DNA of 64,000 bases from Caballeronia sordidicola (lineage in GTDB: Bacteria; Pseudomonadota; Gammaproteobacteria; Burkholderiales; Burkholderiaceae), in NCBI RefSeq assembly GCF_000729995.1, contig NZ_JNFG01000024.1:1-64000 (forward strand), written 5' to 3'. Under the pieces are notes generated by a model. It worked only from the letters and a program-made list of their open reading frames with translations. It had not been told where the DNA came from and made no database searches. This document shows positions 9,587 to 18,140 of the stretch, in pieces; positions within the stretch are counted from its first letter, which is position 1, and the number at the start of each line of letters is the position of its first letter. The position numbers were made by a program, and so were the translations under genes.

Positions 9587-10287
9587 CGACCGTGCTTGAA
9601 ATCGATCACCTCAACGCATGGTATGGCGCGAGTCATGTGCTGCACGGAGTGAGTTTGCGTATCGGCGAAGGCGAGATCGTAACCTTGGCAGGGCGTAACG
9701 GTTCGGGACGTTCGACGCTCGCAAAAGCGCTGATCGGACTGGTGCATGCGCAAGGAGTAGCAAACTTTCGCGGGGTATCGATGCTGGGGAAACGCCCTTA
9801 TTCAATCGCACGGATGGGCGTGGGCTACGTGCCCGAACAACGCGATGTCTTCCCGACGCTCAGCGTGAGAGAAAACCTGCAGCTCGGCATGAAGCGGGGC
9901 GGATCGCGTTTCACCATCAACGACGCGGAGCAACTTTTCCCCGTGTTGCAGGAACGTACGGCCGTGAAGGCGGGGATGTTGTCAGGAGGCGAGCAGCAAA
10001 TGTTGGCGCTTGCCCGGACCTTGATGGGCGATCCGTCGTTCGTGATTATCGATGAACCGACGGAAGGACTTGCGCCACAGATCGTGGCGCAAGTCTCTTC
10101 ATGCTTCAAGACCTTGCGGGATCGAGGTGTGGCGATTCTATTGATCGAACAACGCATGAGCATTGCGTGTGACCTGGCAACGCGCGTCGCTGTGATGGGT
10201 CATGGCAGGATCGTCTTCGATGACACGCCCGCCGCACTTGCTGCGAACGAGCGTGTGATCAACGAATGGCTTTCTATCGGCAATTAA
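9583..10287 (+). CDS. ABC transporter ATP-binding protein (LivF-like) with Walker A Lys-to-Arg change
   Basis: A 234-residue ATPase, the last gene of the cassette. The signature LSGGEQQMLALARTLMG, Walker B FVIIDEPTEGLAP and the switch segment LLIEQRMSIACDLA are canonical. Walker A reads GRNGSGRST, so the usual phosphate-binding lysine is Arg43. This may be a tolerated lineage variant, or this subunit may contribute a weak ATP site in the LivG/LivF heterodimer. The stop codon ends one base before the stop of the convergent iolB gene. Confidence 0.92.
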   Translation: MTTVLEIDHLNAWYGASHVLHGVSLRIGEGEIVTLAGRNGSGRSTLAKALIGLVHAQGVANFRGVSMLGKRPYSIARMGVGYVPEQRDVFPTLSVRENLQLGMKRGGSRFTINDAEQLFPVLQERTAVKAGMLSGGEQQMLALARTLMGDPSFVIIDEPTEGLAPQIVAQVSSCFKTLRDRGVAILLIEQRMSIACDLATRVAVMGHGRIVFDDTPAALAANERVINEWLSIGN

Positions 10288-10288
10288 G

Positions 10289-11098
10289 TCACGAAGCCTT
10301 GCTATCCCTCTCCACGATCCATTCGTGCTTCGGATCGTTCTTGAAGTGCCAGGTGCGTTTGTCGCCGGCCATCACGTTCAGGTAGTAGTTGTCGTAGCCA
10401 TACGGCACCACAACGGGGTGATAACCACGCGGCACCATGACGACGTCGTGATCTTCAACGGCCATGGTTTCATCGAGATCGCGCTCATCGGTATACACGC
10501 GCTGGAACGCAAATCCTTGCGGCGGGTTCAGCCGATGATAATAAGTCTCTTCAAGCGAACTCTCCACCGGCACATTGTCCTTGTCGTGCTTGTGCGGAGG
10601 GTAGCTCGACGCATGGCCACCGGGCGTCTTCACTTCGACCACAAGCAAGCCTTCCGCAGGCTCGGTTTGCGGAAGAATATCGCAGACGTAGCGCGTATTT
10701 GCGCCTTTGCCGCGGGTCGAGCGTTTCATCTGTGACGGTTCGATCAATCGCGGCGGGTACTTGCCCGTAGCGGGTGCACTCGCCACGCCGACTTCGGCAT
10801 CGCGATCGGCGCGAATGGTCGCGGCGAGCTTGGGCGGCAGATAAACCGCGTAGGGCGAAGTGTCCTCGAACACGCTGTCGCGCGTGCCGAGTTTCTCCCA
10901 TTTATTGTCACCGGCTTCTATGCTCACCGTCCCCGACAACACGACGATACACACTTCACGCTGCGCTTCATGCACATGCACGATGTCGCCGGTTTCCAGC
11001 CGATAAGCAGCAAAGCCAACGTGTTTCCATAAAGCAGTTTCGGGCGTGACACGCGCGATGGTCTGGCCTTCGCGCGATGCTTTGACGAGCAGGCTCAT
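10289..11098 (-). CDS. iolB: 5-deoxy-glucuronate isomerase
   Basis: A 269-residue enzyme that converts 5-deoxy-D-glucuronate to 5-dehydro-2-deoxy-D-gluconate in myo-inositol catabolism. The frame is open farther upstream, but the ATG at 11098 overlaps the iolE stop as ATGA and gives the family length. Two cupin-like halves are visible: a HVHEAQREVCIVVLSG segment and, later, PPHKHD, ETYYHRLNPPQGFAFQRVY and MVPRGYHPVVVPYGYDNYYL, which hold the metal-binding His/Glu residues. It is the last gene of the operon and converges on the LivF-like gene with one base between stops. Confidence 0.95.
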   Translation of the reverse strand: MSLLVKASREGQTIARVTPETALWKHVGFAAYRLETGDIVHVHEAQREVCIVVLSGTVSIEAGDNKWEKLGTRDSVFEDTSPYAVYLPPKLAATIRADRDAEVGVASAPATGKYPPRLIEPSQMKRSTRGKGANTRYVCDILPQTEPAEGLLVVEVKTPGGHASSYPPHKHDKDNVPVESSLEETYYHRLNPPQGFAFQRVYTDERDLDETMAVEDHDVVMVPRGYHPVVVPYGYDNYYLNVMAGDKRTWHFKNDPKHEWIVERDSKAS

Positions 11099-12000
11099 GC
11101 TGCCTCCTGAAGGTTTTGATCGACGAGCGAGCGCAGCGTCTTGTAGCCTTTCTCCGCATACGCATAGCTGGTGGCAATGACTGGATCCTGCTCCGCCTCG
11201 ACCACCAGCCAGCCCCGATATCCATGCTGCTTCAATCGGGCGATGATCGATGGAAAGTCCACCGTGCCATCGCCGGGAACGGTGAACGCGCCGTTGATCA
11301 CCGCTTCCAGGAAGCTCCAGTTCCGGTTCCGCGCAAGCTTGATGATCTCCGGGCGCACATCCTTGCAATGCACATGGCACACGCGAGCGATATGCTTGTT
11401 GAGAACCGTCAGCGGATCGCCGCCGGCAAACGTGATATGACCGGCATCGAAGAGCAGGCCCACGGCTTCATTCGTGAGGCTCATCAGGCGATCGACATCG
11501 GCGGGTGTCTCCACATAGGCGCCCATGTGATGGTGATAAGCGACCCGCACGCCGCGCGAGAGCGTGTATTCGGCGAAGGTGTTCAGGCGCTTTGCGTATT
11601 CGTTCCAGCGATCATCGGAGAAGAAGCGCGGTCGTTGATACAACGGCTGGGGCGCCCCTTGAATAGAGTTTGAGACCTCGCCATAGACCATGACCGTCGC
11701 ACCGTTCTTCGCAAGCAGGTCGAGATGCGGACCGACAGCCGCGATCTCGTCCTCCGCGCTGCGTTCGGCGAGCCGTCCTGAATACCAGCCCGAGACGAGC
11801 GCGAGGTCATAGCCGGCGAGCAGCGTTTTCAACGCTTCCGGCTCGCGCGGGAATTTGTTGCCGAGTTCAAACCCTTGATAACCGATCTGCTTGCCTTCCG
11901 TCAGCGCCGTGCTCAGCGGCGTCTCACCGCCAAGCGAGGGCAGGTCGTCGTTCATCCATGACAGCGGATTGATGCCGATCCGTACATCGAACGTGCTCAT
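11095..12000 (-). CDS. iolE: inosose dehydratase (2-keto-myo-inositol dehydratase)
   Basis: A 301-residue TIM-barrel enzyme (AP endonuclease 2-like fold) that dehydrates scyllo-inosose to the trihydroxycyclohexane-dione used by IolD. IolE features include the N-terminal GINPLSWMNDDLP, the YHHHMGAYVETPADVDRLM region with metal-ligand histidines, LLFDAGHITFAGGDP, and HCKDVRPEI. It begins 3 bases after the iolD stop and overlaps iolB by 4 bases. Confidence 0.95.
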   Translation of the reverse strand: MSTFDVRIGINPLSWMNDDLPSLGGETPLSTALTEGKQIGYQGFELGNKFPREPEALKTLLAGYDLALVSGWYSGRLAERSAEDEIAAVGPHLDLLAKNGATVMVYGEVSNSIQGAPQPLYQRPRFFSDDRWNEYAKRLNTFAEYTLSRGVRVAYHHHMGAYVETPADVDRLMSLTNEAVGLLFDAGHITFAGGDPLTVLNKHIARVCHVHCKDVRPEIIKLARNRNWSFLEAVINGAFTVPGDGTVDFPSIIARLKQHGYRGWLVVEAEQDPVIATSYAYAEKGYKTLRSLVDQNLQEAA

Positions 12001-12003
12001 CGC

Positions 12004-13866
12004 TTATTCCTTCGTGCGCTTCGAACGCGCCGTGATTTCATGTTCATAGTTTGCGCGCGCCGAGCGTACCGCTTCACGCGATGACACTTCCGGCACCGCG
12101 ACTTCCCACCACCAGCCGCCTTCTTCAGTGGGCCGTGCCGGATCGGTGTCGATGCTGATCAGATACGAGCGTGTGGAGGCCCGTGCGCGCTGCATGGCGG
12201 CTTCCAGTTCATCGATATTCGCCACATGCTCGGCGCTCGCGCCGAGCGAGCGCGCGTGCATCGCGAAGTCGATATCGGGCGCGCCTTCGGGGCCGTGGCG
12301 GCAATCGTCGATCAGGTTGTTGAACGGCGCGCCGCCGCATGCCTGCTGCAGGCGGTTGATGCAAGCGTATCCGCGGTTGTCGAGCAGCACAACGATCAGT
12401 TTGGCCCCAAGCATGACGGACGTCGCCAGCTCGCTGTTCATCATCAGATAGCTGCCATCGCCGACGATCACAATCACTTCGCTTGCCGGCCGCGCGAGTT
12501 TCGCACCGAGACCGCCGGCGATTTCATAGCCCATGCACGAGTAGCCGTATTCGACGTGATAACCGCCCGGCGTGCTCGTGCGCCAGAGTTTCTGCAAGTC
12601 GGCGGGCAGCGTTCCTGCGGCGCATACAACCACGTCATGGGCGGCCGATTGCGCGCTCGAACGCTGCACTGCGCCGATGACATCGGCTTCGCGCGGCAGA
12701 GTGTTGTCGTCCTGGGGCGCGTTGATGACCTGATCGACAGTAGCGCGCCAGCTATCCGCGAGTTCATGTGCGCGTGCGGTCCACGGCGGCGATGCGCGCC
12801 AGTCTCCGAGCACATCGCTCAACGCACTGAGGGCGAGACGTGCATCGGCTTCTACCGATAAAGCACCTTGTTTCAGGGCATCGAATGCATTTGCATTAAT
12901 GCCAACCAGCTTGGCCTGCGTGAACAGCGTGTTCGATCCGGTCGTGAAATCCTGCAGCCTTGTACCGACCGCGAGCACGCAATCCGCATCGTGCGCGAGT
13001 TGGTTGGCCGCGTCCGATCCAGTCACGCCGATGCCGCCAAGATTCAGCGGATGGTCCCACGCAAGCGCGCTTTTGCCAGCTTGCGTTTCGGCAACGGGGA
13101 TGCCGTGGCGCTCGGCAAATGAACGCAACGCATCGGTTGCCAGGCCGTAGAGAACGCCGCCGCCCGACACGAGCAAGGGCTTCTTAGCGGCGCGTATTGC
13201 CGCGGCGGCTTGCTCGATCTCTTCATCGATGGGCGAGGGCGTATGGAACGGCACAACACGCGGTTCGAAGAACGACGCGGGGTAGTCGTAGGCCATTGCC
13301 TGTACGTCTTGAGGCAACGCGAGCGTCACCGGTCCACACAATGCGGCGTCGGTCAGCACTCTCATGGCGCGCGGCAACGCGCTTAGCAATTGCGCCGGAT
13401 GCACGATGCGGTCGAAGTAACGCGAGACGGGTTTCAATGCATCGTTCGCGGAAATGCCGCCATCGGCGAAATCTTCTACCTGCTGCAAGACCGGATCGGG
13501 CGCGCGTGACACGAACACATCCCCGGGCAGCAACAAAACCGGCAAGCGGTTCACGTGCGCGAGCGCGGCGGCTGTCACCAGGTTGGTCGCACCCGGACCA
13601 ATGGACGTGGTCACCGCCATCATGCGGCGTCGAAAGTGTGCTTTTGCATACGCAATCGCCGCGTGCGCCATCGCCTGTTCGTTATGCGCGCGATAGGTCG
13701 GTAGCGTCTCGCGATGCGCGTATAACGCCTCGCCAATGCCGGCCACGTTGCCATGCCCGAAGATCGCGAAGACGCCGCCGAACAGCGGCTCGCCATCCGG
13801 GGTTTGCTGCGCGGCGAGATAGCGGACCAGCGCTTGCGCGGTGGTTAAACGAAGCGTGCTGTTCAT
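12004..13866 (-). CDS. iolD: 3D-(3,5/4)-trihydroxycyclohexane-1,2-dione hydrolase
   Basis: A 620-residue thiamine-diphosphate enzyme that opens the cyclohexane ring to 5-deoxy-glucuronate. The ATG at 13866 (MNSTLRLTTAQALVRYL) overlaps the iolC stop by 4 bases and is preferred over longer starts in the same open frame. It has the acetolactate-synthase three-domain plan: N-terminal pyrimidine-binding domain (NEQAMAHAAIAYAKA), a central domain (LLVSGGGVLYG, VGTRLQDFTTGSNTLF) and a C-terminal ThDP domain with the GDGSYLMMN to LDNRGY motif. Confidence 0.96.
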   Translation of the reverse strand: MNSTLRLTTAQALVRYLAAQQTPDGEPLFGGVFAIFGHGNVAGIGEALYAHRETLPTYRAHNEQAMAHAAIAYAKAHFRRRMMAVTTSIGPGATNLVTAAALAHVNRLPVLLLPGDVFVSRAPDPVLQQVEDFADGGISANDALKPVSRYFDRIVHPAQLLSALPRAMRVLTDAALCGPVTLALPQDVQAMAYDYPASFFEPRVVPFHTPSPIDEEIEQAAAAIRAAKKPLLVSGGGVLYGLATDALRSFAERHGIPVAETQAGKSALAWDHPLNLGGIGVTGSDAANQLAHDADCVLAVGTRLQDFTTGSNTLFTQAKLVGINANAFDALKQGALSVEADARLALSALSDVLGDWRASPPWTARAHELADSWRATVDQVINAPQDDNTLPREADVIGAVQRSSAQSAAHDVVVCAAGTLPADLQKLWRTSTPGGYHVEYGYSCMGYEIAGGLGAKLARPASEVIVIVGDGSYLMMNSELATSVMLGAKLIVVLLDNRGYACINRLQQACGGAPFNNLIDDCRHGPEGAPDIDFAMHARSLGASAEHVANIDELEAAMQRARASTRSYLISIDTDPARPTEEGGWWWEVAVPEVSSREAVRSARANYEHEITARSKRTKE

Positions 13867-15857
13867 GCTGCCTGCTCCTGCGTATGTGCTTGCGTGGCGT
13901 TCTTTGTCCGCGCCTCGCGCCATGCATCGATCAGCGTTTCGAAGGTCCGTCGAACCCGCGCGATAAGTTCTGCGTCGTCGATGGAACCCGCCAGCCACGC
14001 TTGACTCGGCTCGTGAAAGATCGTCCTGCCAACGGTGAATCCGCGACACGTCTTCGACAACGCAGCCGCCTTGAAGCCCTCGGTCAGTTGATCGACAGCG
14101 GCGGACAAGCCCAGCAGCACTACACCCCGGCACGCCGGATCACGCTCGGCGATCAGTGCATCAACCGCTTGCCACTGCGTCGCGCTCATGGGTTCGAGCT
14201 TCCACCACTCGGGATAGATGCCAAGGTTATAGAGGCGTTTCAACGATCGCAACACGGTATCGTCCTCGATCGGCGGACCGTTCTTCGGCACGATGACTTC
14301 AAGCAATAGTTCGTGCCCGCTGGCCTGAACCGCGTCGTATAGCGTGCGAATCTGGGCTTCCTGTTCGAGGCGAAGATCGTGCGGATGGTCGGGATGGTAG
14401 TGAACCAGGCACTTAGCGACATGCTCGCGCGGCCACTCGATCAGCGTCGTGCCAATCGAACGGCCGTGATCGAAGACGAGCGGCATCGAGCCGGGCAATT
14501 CCACCGGGCGACCAATCCACCAACCGCGTCCGGTCGCTGCGTTCAACGCGTCCTGACCGTAGCGGTCATCGATCAGCACACCGATGCGCCCTTCAAGGCC
14601 GCGTTCTTTTTCCGTCTGCGCCACGGCGTGCACGAACAAGGCTTTGAGGTCGGCTATGCGCGATTCATCCGCACCGGTTTGCTGCGCCAGATCGAAGAAC
14701 TGGTTGCGGTGATCGAAGGCAAAACCGAGCACTTCGTCCCACGTTTTACGAGCCGGTGTGACGCGATGCAAGCGCGCGAGCGTAGCGTCCCGATCAGGCC
14801 TGCGCATGCGGACCGGGTCGGCGTGCGCGGCATCGAGGAAATAGCTGAGCTCGGCGGGCGTTGGCATGGCGGGCGCGCAGCCATGACGCGATACAACCAG
14901 CCCACCGCATGCATTCGCCGTGCGCGCGCAGACTTCCAGCGATTCGTCTCGTAACCATCCAGCGAGGAAGCCGGACGCGAAGGCATCGCCCGCGCCGAGC
15001 ACGTTCAGCACTTCAACTTCAACGCCGCGATAAACCGGCGCATCGTCGATGGAAACCGGCACCTCGCCATCGATGATCGAGCAGCCCATCGGCCCGCGCT
15101 TGACCACCAGCATGGCGTCCGTCACGGCGCGCACGGCCGCGAGCGCATCAATCATATTGTCCTTGCCGCCGGCAATTCGAAACTCTTCTTCCGTGCCGAT
15201 CACCAGATCCATCAGCGGCAAGATGCTTTGCAGATGCGCAGTCACGCCTTCGTTAGCAATGAAGCGCGTCTGGCCATCAGCCTTGCCGGTAAGACCCCAA
15301 AGCACCGGCCGATAATCGATATCGAGCACCGTGCGGACCTGGTTGCGGCGCGCGTAATCGAGCGCGCGGCGGCTTGTGCGGTTGACCTGGTCAGTGGAGA
15401 AGTGCGTGCCCGTGATCAGCAACGCTTTCGATGAAGCGATGAACGCCTCGTCGAAGTCGTTTTCATCGACGGCCATGTCCGCGCAGTCATCGCGATAGAA
15501 CACGAGCGGGAACGTATCGCGGTCTTCCAAGCCGAGCAGCACTAACCCGGTGAGCCGGTCATGGTCGATACGCACGTGGCTCGTGTCGCAGCCCTCGCGC
15601 TCCAGCGTCTCGGTGAGGAAGCGACCCATGTGGTCGTTGCCGACGCGCGAGAGCATCGCGGATTTGAGGCCGAGCCGCGCGCACCCGAACGCAATATTCG
15701 CCGACGATCCGCCGAGATATTTTGCGAAGCTCGACACGTCTTCGAGCCGTGCGCCGACCTGCTGCGCGTAGAGATCGACCGCGAGCCGCCCGAGGCACAC
15801 GATGTCGCGGGTTCGCCCGGTTGCGAAGCGCGATCCGGTTGATGATTGCAATGCCAT
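13863..15857 (-). CDS. iolC: bifunctional 5-dehydro-2-deoxygluconokinase / 5-dehydro-2-deoxyphosphogluconate aldolase
   Basis: A 664-residue fusion. Residues about 15-340 form a PfkB sugar kinase: the GGSSANIAFGCARLGL motif near the start and GAGDAFASGFLAGWL with the catalytic aspartate. Residues about 350-650 form a DUF2090 domain, an aldolase-like (beta/alpha)8 domain that in Burkholderiaceae is thought to supply the IolJ step. The fusion would both phosphorylate DKG and cleave DKGP to DHAP and malonate semialdehyde. This explains the absence of a separate iolJ here. It overlaps iolD by 4 bases. Confidence 0.93.
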   Translation of the reverse strand: MALQSSTGSRFATGRTRDIVCLGRLAVDLYAQQVGARLEDVSSFAKYLGGSSANIAFGCARLGLKSAMLSRVGNDHMGRFLTETLEREGCDTSHVRIDHDRLTGLVLLGLEDRDTFPLVFYRDDCADMAVDENDFDEAFIASSKALLITGTHFSTDQVNRTSRRALDYARRNQVRTVLDIDYRPVLWGLTGKADGQTRFIANEGVTAHLQSILPLMDLVIGTEEEFRIAGGKDNMIDALAAVRAVTDAMLVVKRGPMGCSIIDGEVPVSIDDAPVYRGVEVEVLNVLGAGDAFASGFLAGWLRDESLEVCARTANACGGLVVSRHGCAPAMPTPAELSYFLDAAHADPVRMRRPDRDATLARLHRVTPARKTWDEVLGFAFDHRNQFFDLAQQTGADESRIADLKALFVHAVAQTEKERGLEGRIGVLIDDRYGQDALNAATGRGWWIGRPVELPGSMPLVFDHGRSIGTTLIEWPREHVAKCLVHYHPDHPHDLRLEQEAQIRTLYDAVQASGHELLLEVIVPKNGPPIEDDTVLRSLKRLYNLGIYPEWWKLEPMSATQWQAVDALIAERDPACRGVVLLGLSAAVDQLTEGFKAAALSKTCRGFTVGRTIFHEPSQAWLAGSIDDAELIARVRRTFETLIDAWREARTKNATQAHTQEQAA

Positions 15858-15919
15858 GTTCGATCCTGTTCTGTAGATGACGAAAACTGCAGCGGCCGAG
15901 CGTGCTCGTTAGGCCTGCT

Positions 15920-16738
15920 TCAAGCCGGTTCGCCTTCGAGTTCGTTCATCATTTGCTGCATTTCGGCGCCGCCCGCCATCATGTCCAGTACTTCGTTCTT
16001 GGTGATCGTGTCTTTGGTGTAAGTGCCCATCGATTTGCCGCGATTGAGCAGCGTGAACGAATCGCCGATGGGATACGCGTGATGGACGTTGTGCGTGATG
16101 AAGATCACGGAGATGCCTTTCGCACGCGCCGTATGAATCAACTTCAGCACGTTGAAGCTCTGTTTCACGCCGAGCGCTGCGGTGGGTTCATCGAGGATCA
16201 GCACGCGCGCGCCGAAGTGTATCGCCCGCGCGATGGCGAGACATTGCTTCTCGCCACCGGACATGGTGCCAATGGGCTGATGCGCATCGCGCACGTTGAT
16301 GCCCATTTCGGCGAGCCGCGCCCGCGATGTTTCCGCGGCGAGATCCAGGTCCATCACGTTGATCAAGCCAAAGCGTTTTTTCTGCGGCTCGCGTCCCATG
16401 AAAAAGTTGCGCGCCACCGACAGCAGCGGCACCAGCGCGAGATCCTGATAGACCGTTGCAATACCGAGATCGAGCGCTTCTTTCGGCGAGCCGAAGCGAA
16501 CCGGTTTGCCATCGACGAGATACTCGCCGGAGGAGGGCGTATGAACACCGGCGAGCGTCTTGATCAGGGTCGATTTTCCGGCGCCGTTGTCGCCGAGCAG
16601 GCAGTGCACTTCGCCGCGTCTCAGGCGCAGCGTGACGCCGTTCAGTGCGATCACCTTGCCGAAAAACTTGCTGACGTTTTCCAGTGCGAGGATGGTGTCA
16701 TCGGGCGCGGGCGGTGCGCTCTGGATGGGTTCGGACAT
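15920..16738 (-). CDS. sugar ABC transporter ATP-binding protein (inositol uptake)
   Basis: A 272-residue single-cassette ATPase, unlike the double-cassette RbsA type, as in FrcA/IatA-like systems. Walker A is GDNGAGKSTLIKTLAG, the signature is MSGGEKQCLAIARAI, Walker B is VLILDEPTAALG, followed by the H-loop ISVIFITHNVHHAYPIGD. It lies between the permease (31-base gap) and iolC (62-base gap) in the inositol operon, so inositol is the likely substrate by context. Confidence 0.92.
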   Translation of the reverse strand: MSEPIQSAPPAPDDTILALENVSKFFGKVIALNGVTLRLRRGEVHCLLGDNGAGKSTLIKTLAGVHTPSSGEYLVDGKPVRFGSPKEALDLGIATVYQDLALVPLLSVARNFFMGREPQKKRFGLINVMDLDLAAETSRARLAEMGINVRDAHQPIGTMSGGEKQCLAIARAIHFGARVLILDEPTAALGVKQSFNVLKLIHTARAKGISVIFITHNVHHAYPIGDSFTLLNRGKSMGTYTKDTITKNEVLDMMAGGAEMQQMMNELEGEPA

Positions 16739-16769
16739 GGTTTGTTCTCCTTGACCTTATTGAGCCTGC

Positions 16770-17951
16770 TTATTGAGCTTGAGAAACGCGGCGGCGCACG
16801 TAGTGATTGAACAGCACGGCGATCAGCAGCATCATGCCGAGGAACACGCGGAACCAGTCAGAGGGCACGCTGGTGTAGCCAATGCCGATCTGGACCACGC
16901 CGAAGATGAGCGCGCCGAAACACGCGCCGACTACCGAGCCGTAGCCGCCCGTCAGCAACGTCCCGCCAATCACCGCGGCGATGATCGCCTCGAATTCCTT
17001 TTCAAGCCCGCGGTCTGCTGCCGCCGAACCGATGTCGCACACTTGCAGCACTGCAAACAGGCACGCACAGAACGCAGTCAAAACAAACAGCGAGATCTTC
17101 ACGCGCCGCACCGGCACGCCAACATTCTTGGCTGCCACCGCGTCGCCGCCGGCTGCGAAAATCCAGTTACCGAAACGGGTCTTTGCCAGGACGAACGCGC
17201 CAATGGCCGCAAGCACCACCCACCAGAGGAGCACCTTCGGAATGCCGGGAACGAGCGGCTGACCGTTGTCGAGCATCTTCAGGATTCCTATGTGCCCCAG
17301 CCACACGAATAAATCGCGCAGGGCGACGCCATGGAAAAGGGTATTGGCGAGCCAGTCTTTCGATGCGATGTCGCCTACGCCGGAAACGATCGTCCGGTCG
17401 GCGAACATGATCGACAGCGCAAGCGTCAGGCCACGCAAAATAAACAGGAAGGCCAGTGTGACGATGAACGACGGCAGCCGCGTGCGCATGACGAGATAAC
17501 CGTTGAGCGCGCCGAGCAGCATTGAACCGGCGAAGGCGAACAGGATCGCCAGCGAGATCGGCCAGTGAAAATAGACCGTGGGAATGGCGACCATCATTCC
17601 GGAGAAACCGATCATGGAACCGATCGACAGGTCGAACTCGCCGGCAATCATCAGCAGGCAGGCGCCGACGGCCAGGATGCCCAGGTAAGCGGACACCTGC
17701 GACCAGTTCATGATTCCGTCGAGATTGAACATGCCCGAGCCGCCGGCGGCGATCCCGAATACAACAAAGACCAGCACAGCGCCGGAGATCGCTGCGAACT
17801 CCGGACGATTCAGGATGTGCCCAAAACGGGACTCGCGTCGGACGCGCTCGTCGGCGGAAGGCGCTACGGCGGAGGTGGATGAACTCGAGGTCACGGCGCC
17901 GTCGGACGGCTCGTGATGTCCCGAGAGGGTAGGTTTTCCGGCTACGCCCAT
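16770..17951 (-). CDS. sugar ABC transporter permease (inositol uptake)
   Basis: A 393-residue RbsC/BPD_transp_2-type inner-membrane permease with about ten hydrophobic segments. The ATG at 17951 is chosen because GGAGA precedes it by 4 bases; an ATG 21 bases upstream lacks a ribosome binding site. A hydrophilic Ser/Ala-rich cytoplasmic head of about 55 residues is unusually long. Family motifs include GEFDLSIGSMIGFSGMMVAI and AAVIGGTLLTGGYGSVVGACFGALIFG. A stable hairpin separates it from the binding protein gene upstream. Confidence 0.93.
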   Translation of the reverse strand: MGVAGKPTLSGHHEPSDGAVTSSSSTSAVAPSADERVRRESRFGHILNRPEFAAISGAVLVFVVFGIAAGGSGMFNLDGIMNWSQVSAYLGILAVGACLLMIAGEFDLSIGSMIGFSGMMVAIPTVYFHWPISLAILFAFAGSMLLGALNGYLVMRTRLPSFIVTLAFLFILRGLTLALSIMFADRTIVSGVGDIASKDWLANTLFHGVALRDLFVWLGHIGILKMLDNGQPLVPGIPKVLLWWVVLAAIGAFVLAKTRFGNWIFAAGGDAVAAKNVGVPVRRVKISLFVLTAFCACLFAVLQVCDIGSAAADRGLEKEFEAIIAAVIGGTLLTGGYGSVVGACFGALIFGVVQIGIGYTSVPSDWFRVFLGMMLLIAVLFNHYVRRRVSQAQ

Positions 17952-18081
17952 GATGTCTCCTTCGTCTTTCATTCGCGATACGGCGTGGGTTCACGGGGCG
18001 AACATGCTGATGCGCGAGCGATACAGGTGAATGGTGCGGATGACGTGCTGAGTGCTTGCAAGTCCTGCGAGTGCTTCGAAG

Positions 18082-18135
18082 ATGGCGGCGCGGCGCTTAA
18101 GTTGTCGCTTACGTCATGCTTGGCCGCGCCGCCAT
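18082..18135 (-). promoter_or_regulatory. intercistronic hairpin between binding-protein and permease genes
   Basis: A perfect 12-bp inverted repeat (ATGGCGGCGCGG at 18082-18093, CCGCGCCGCCAT at 18124-18135) with a 30-base loop begins 5 bases after the stop of the binding protein gene. No T run follows in the transcribed direction, so it is more likely an mRNA-stabilising or partial-termination element that raises binding protein over permease than a full terminator. Confidence 0.6.
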
Positions 18136-18140
18136 TGAGA

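Noticed and set aside
13197..14309. 370-codon open frame crossing the iolC/iolD junction on the plus strand
   Set aside because: Both iol genes are well supported on the minus strand; the product is Arg-rich and motif-free.
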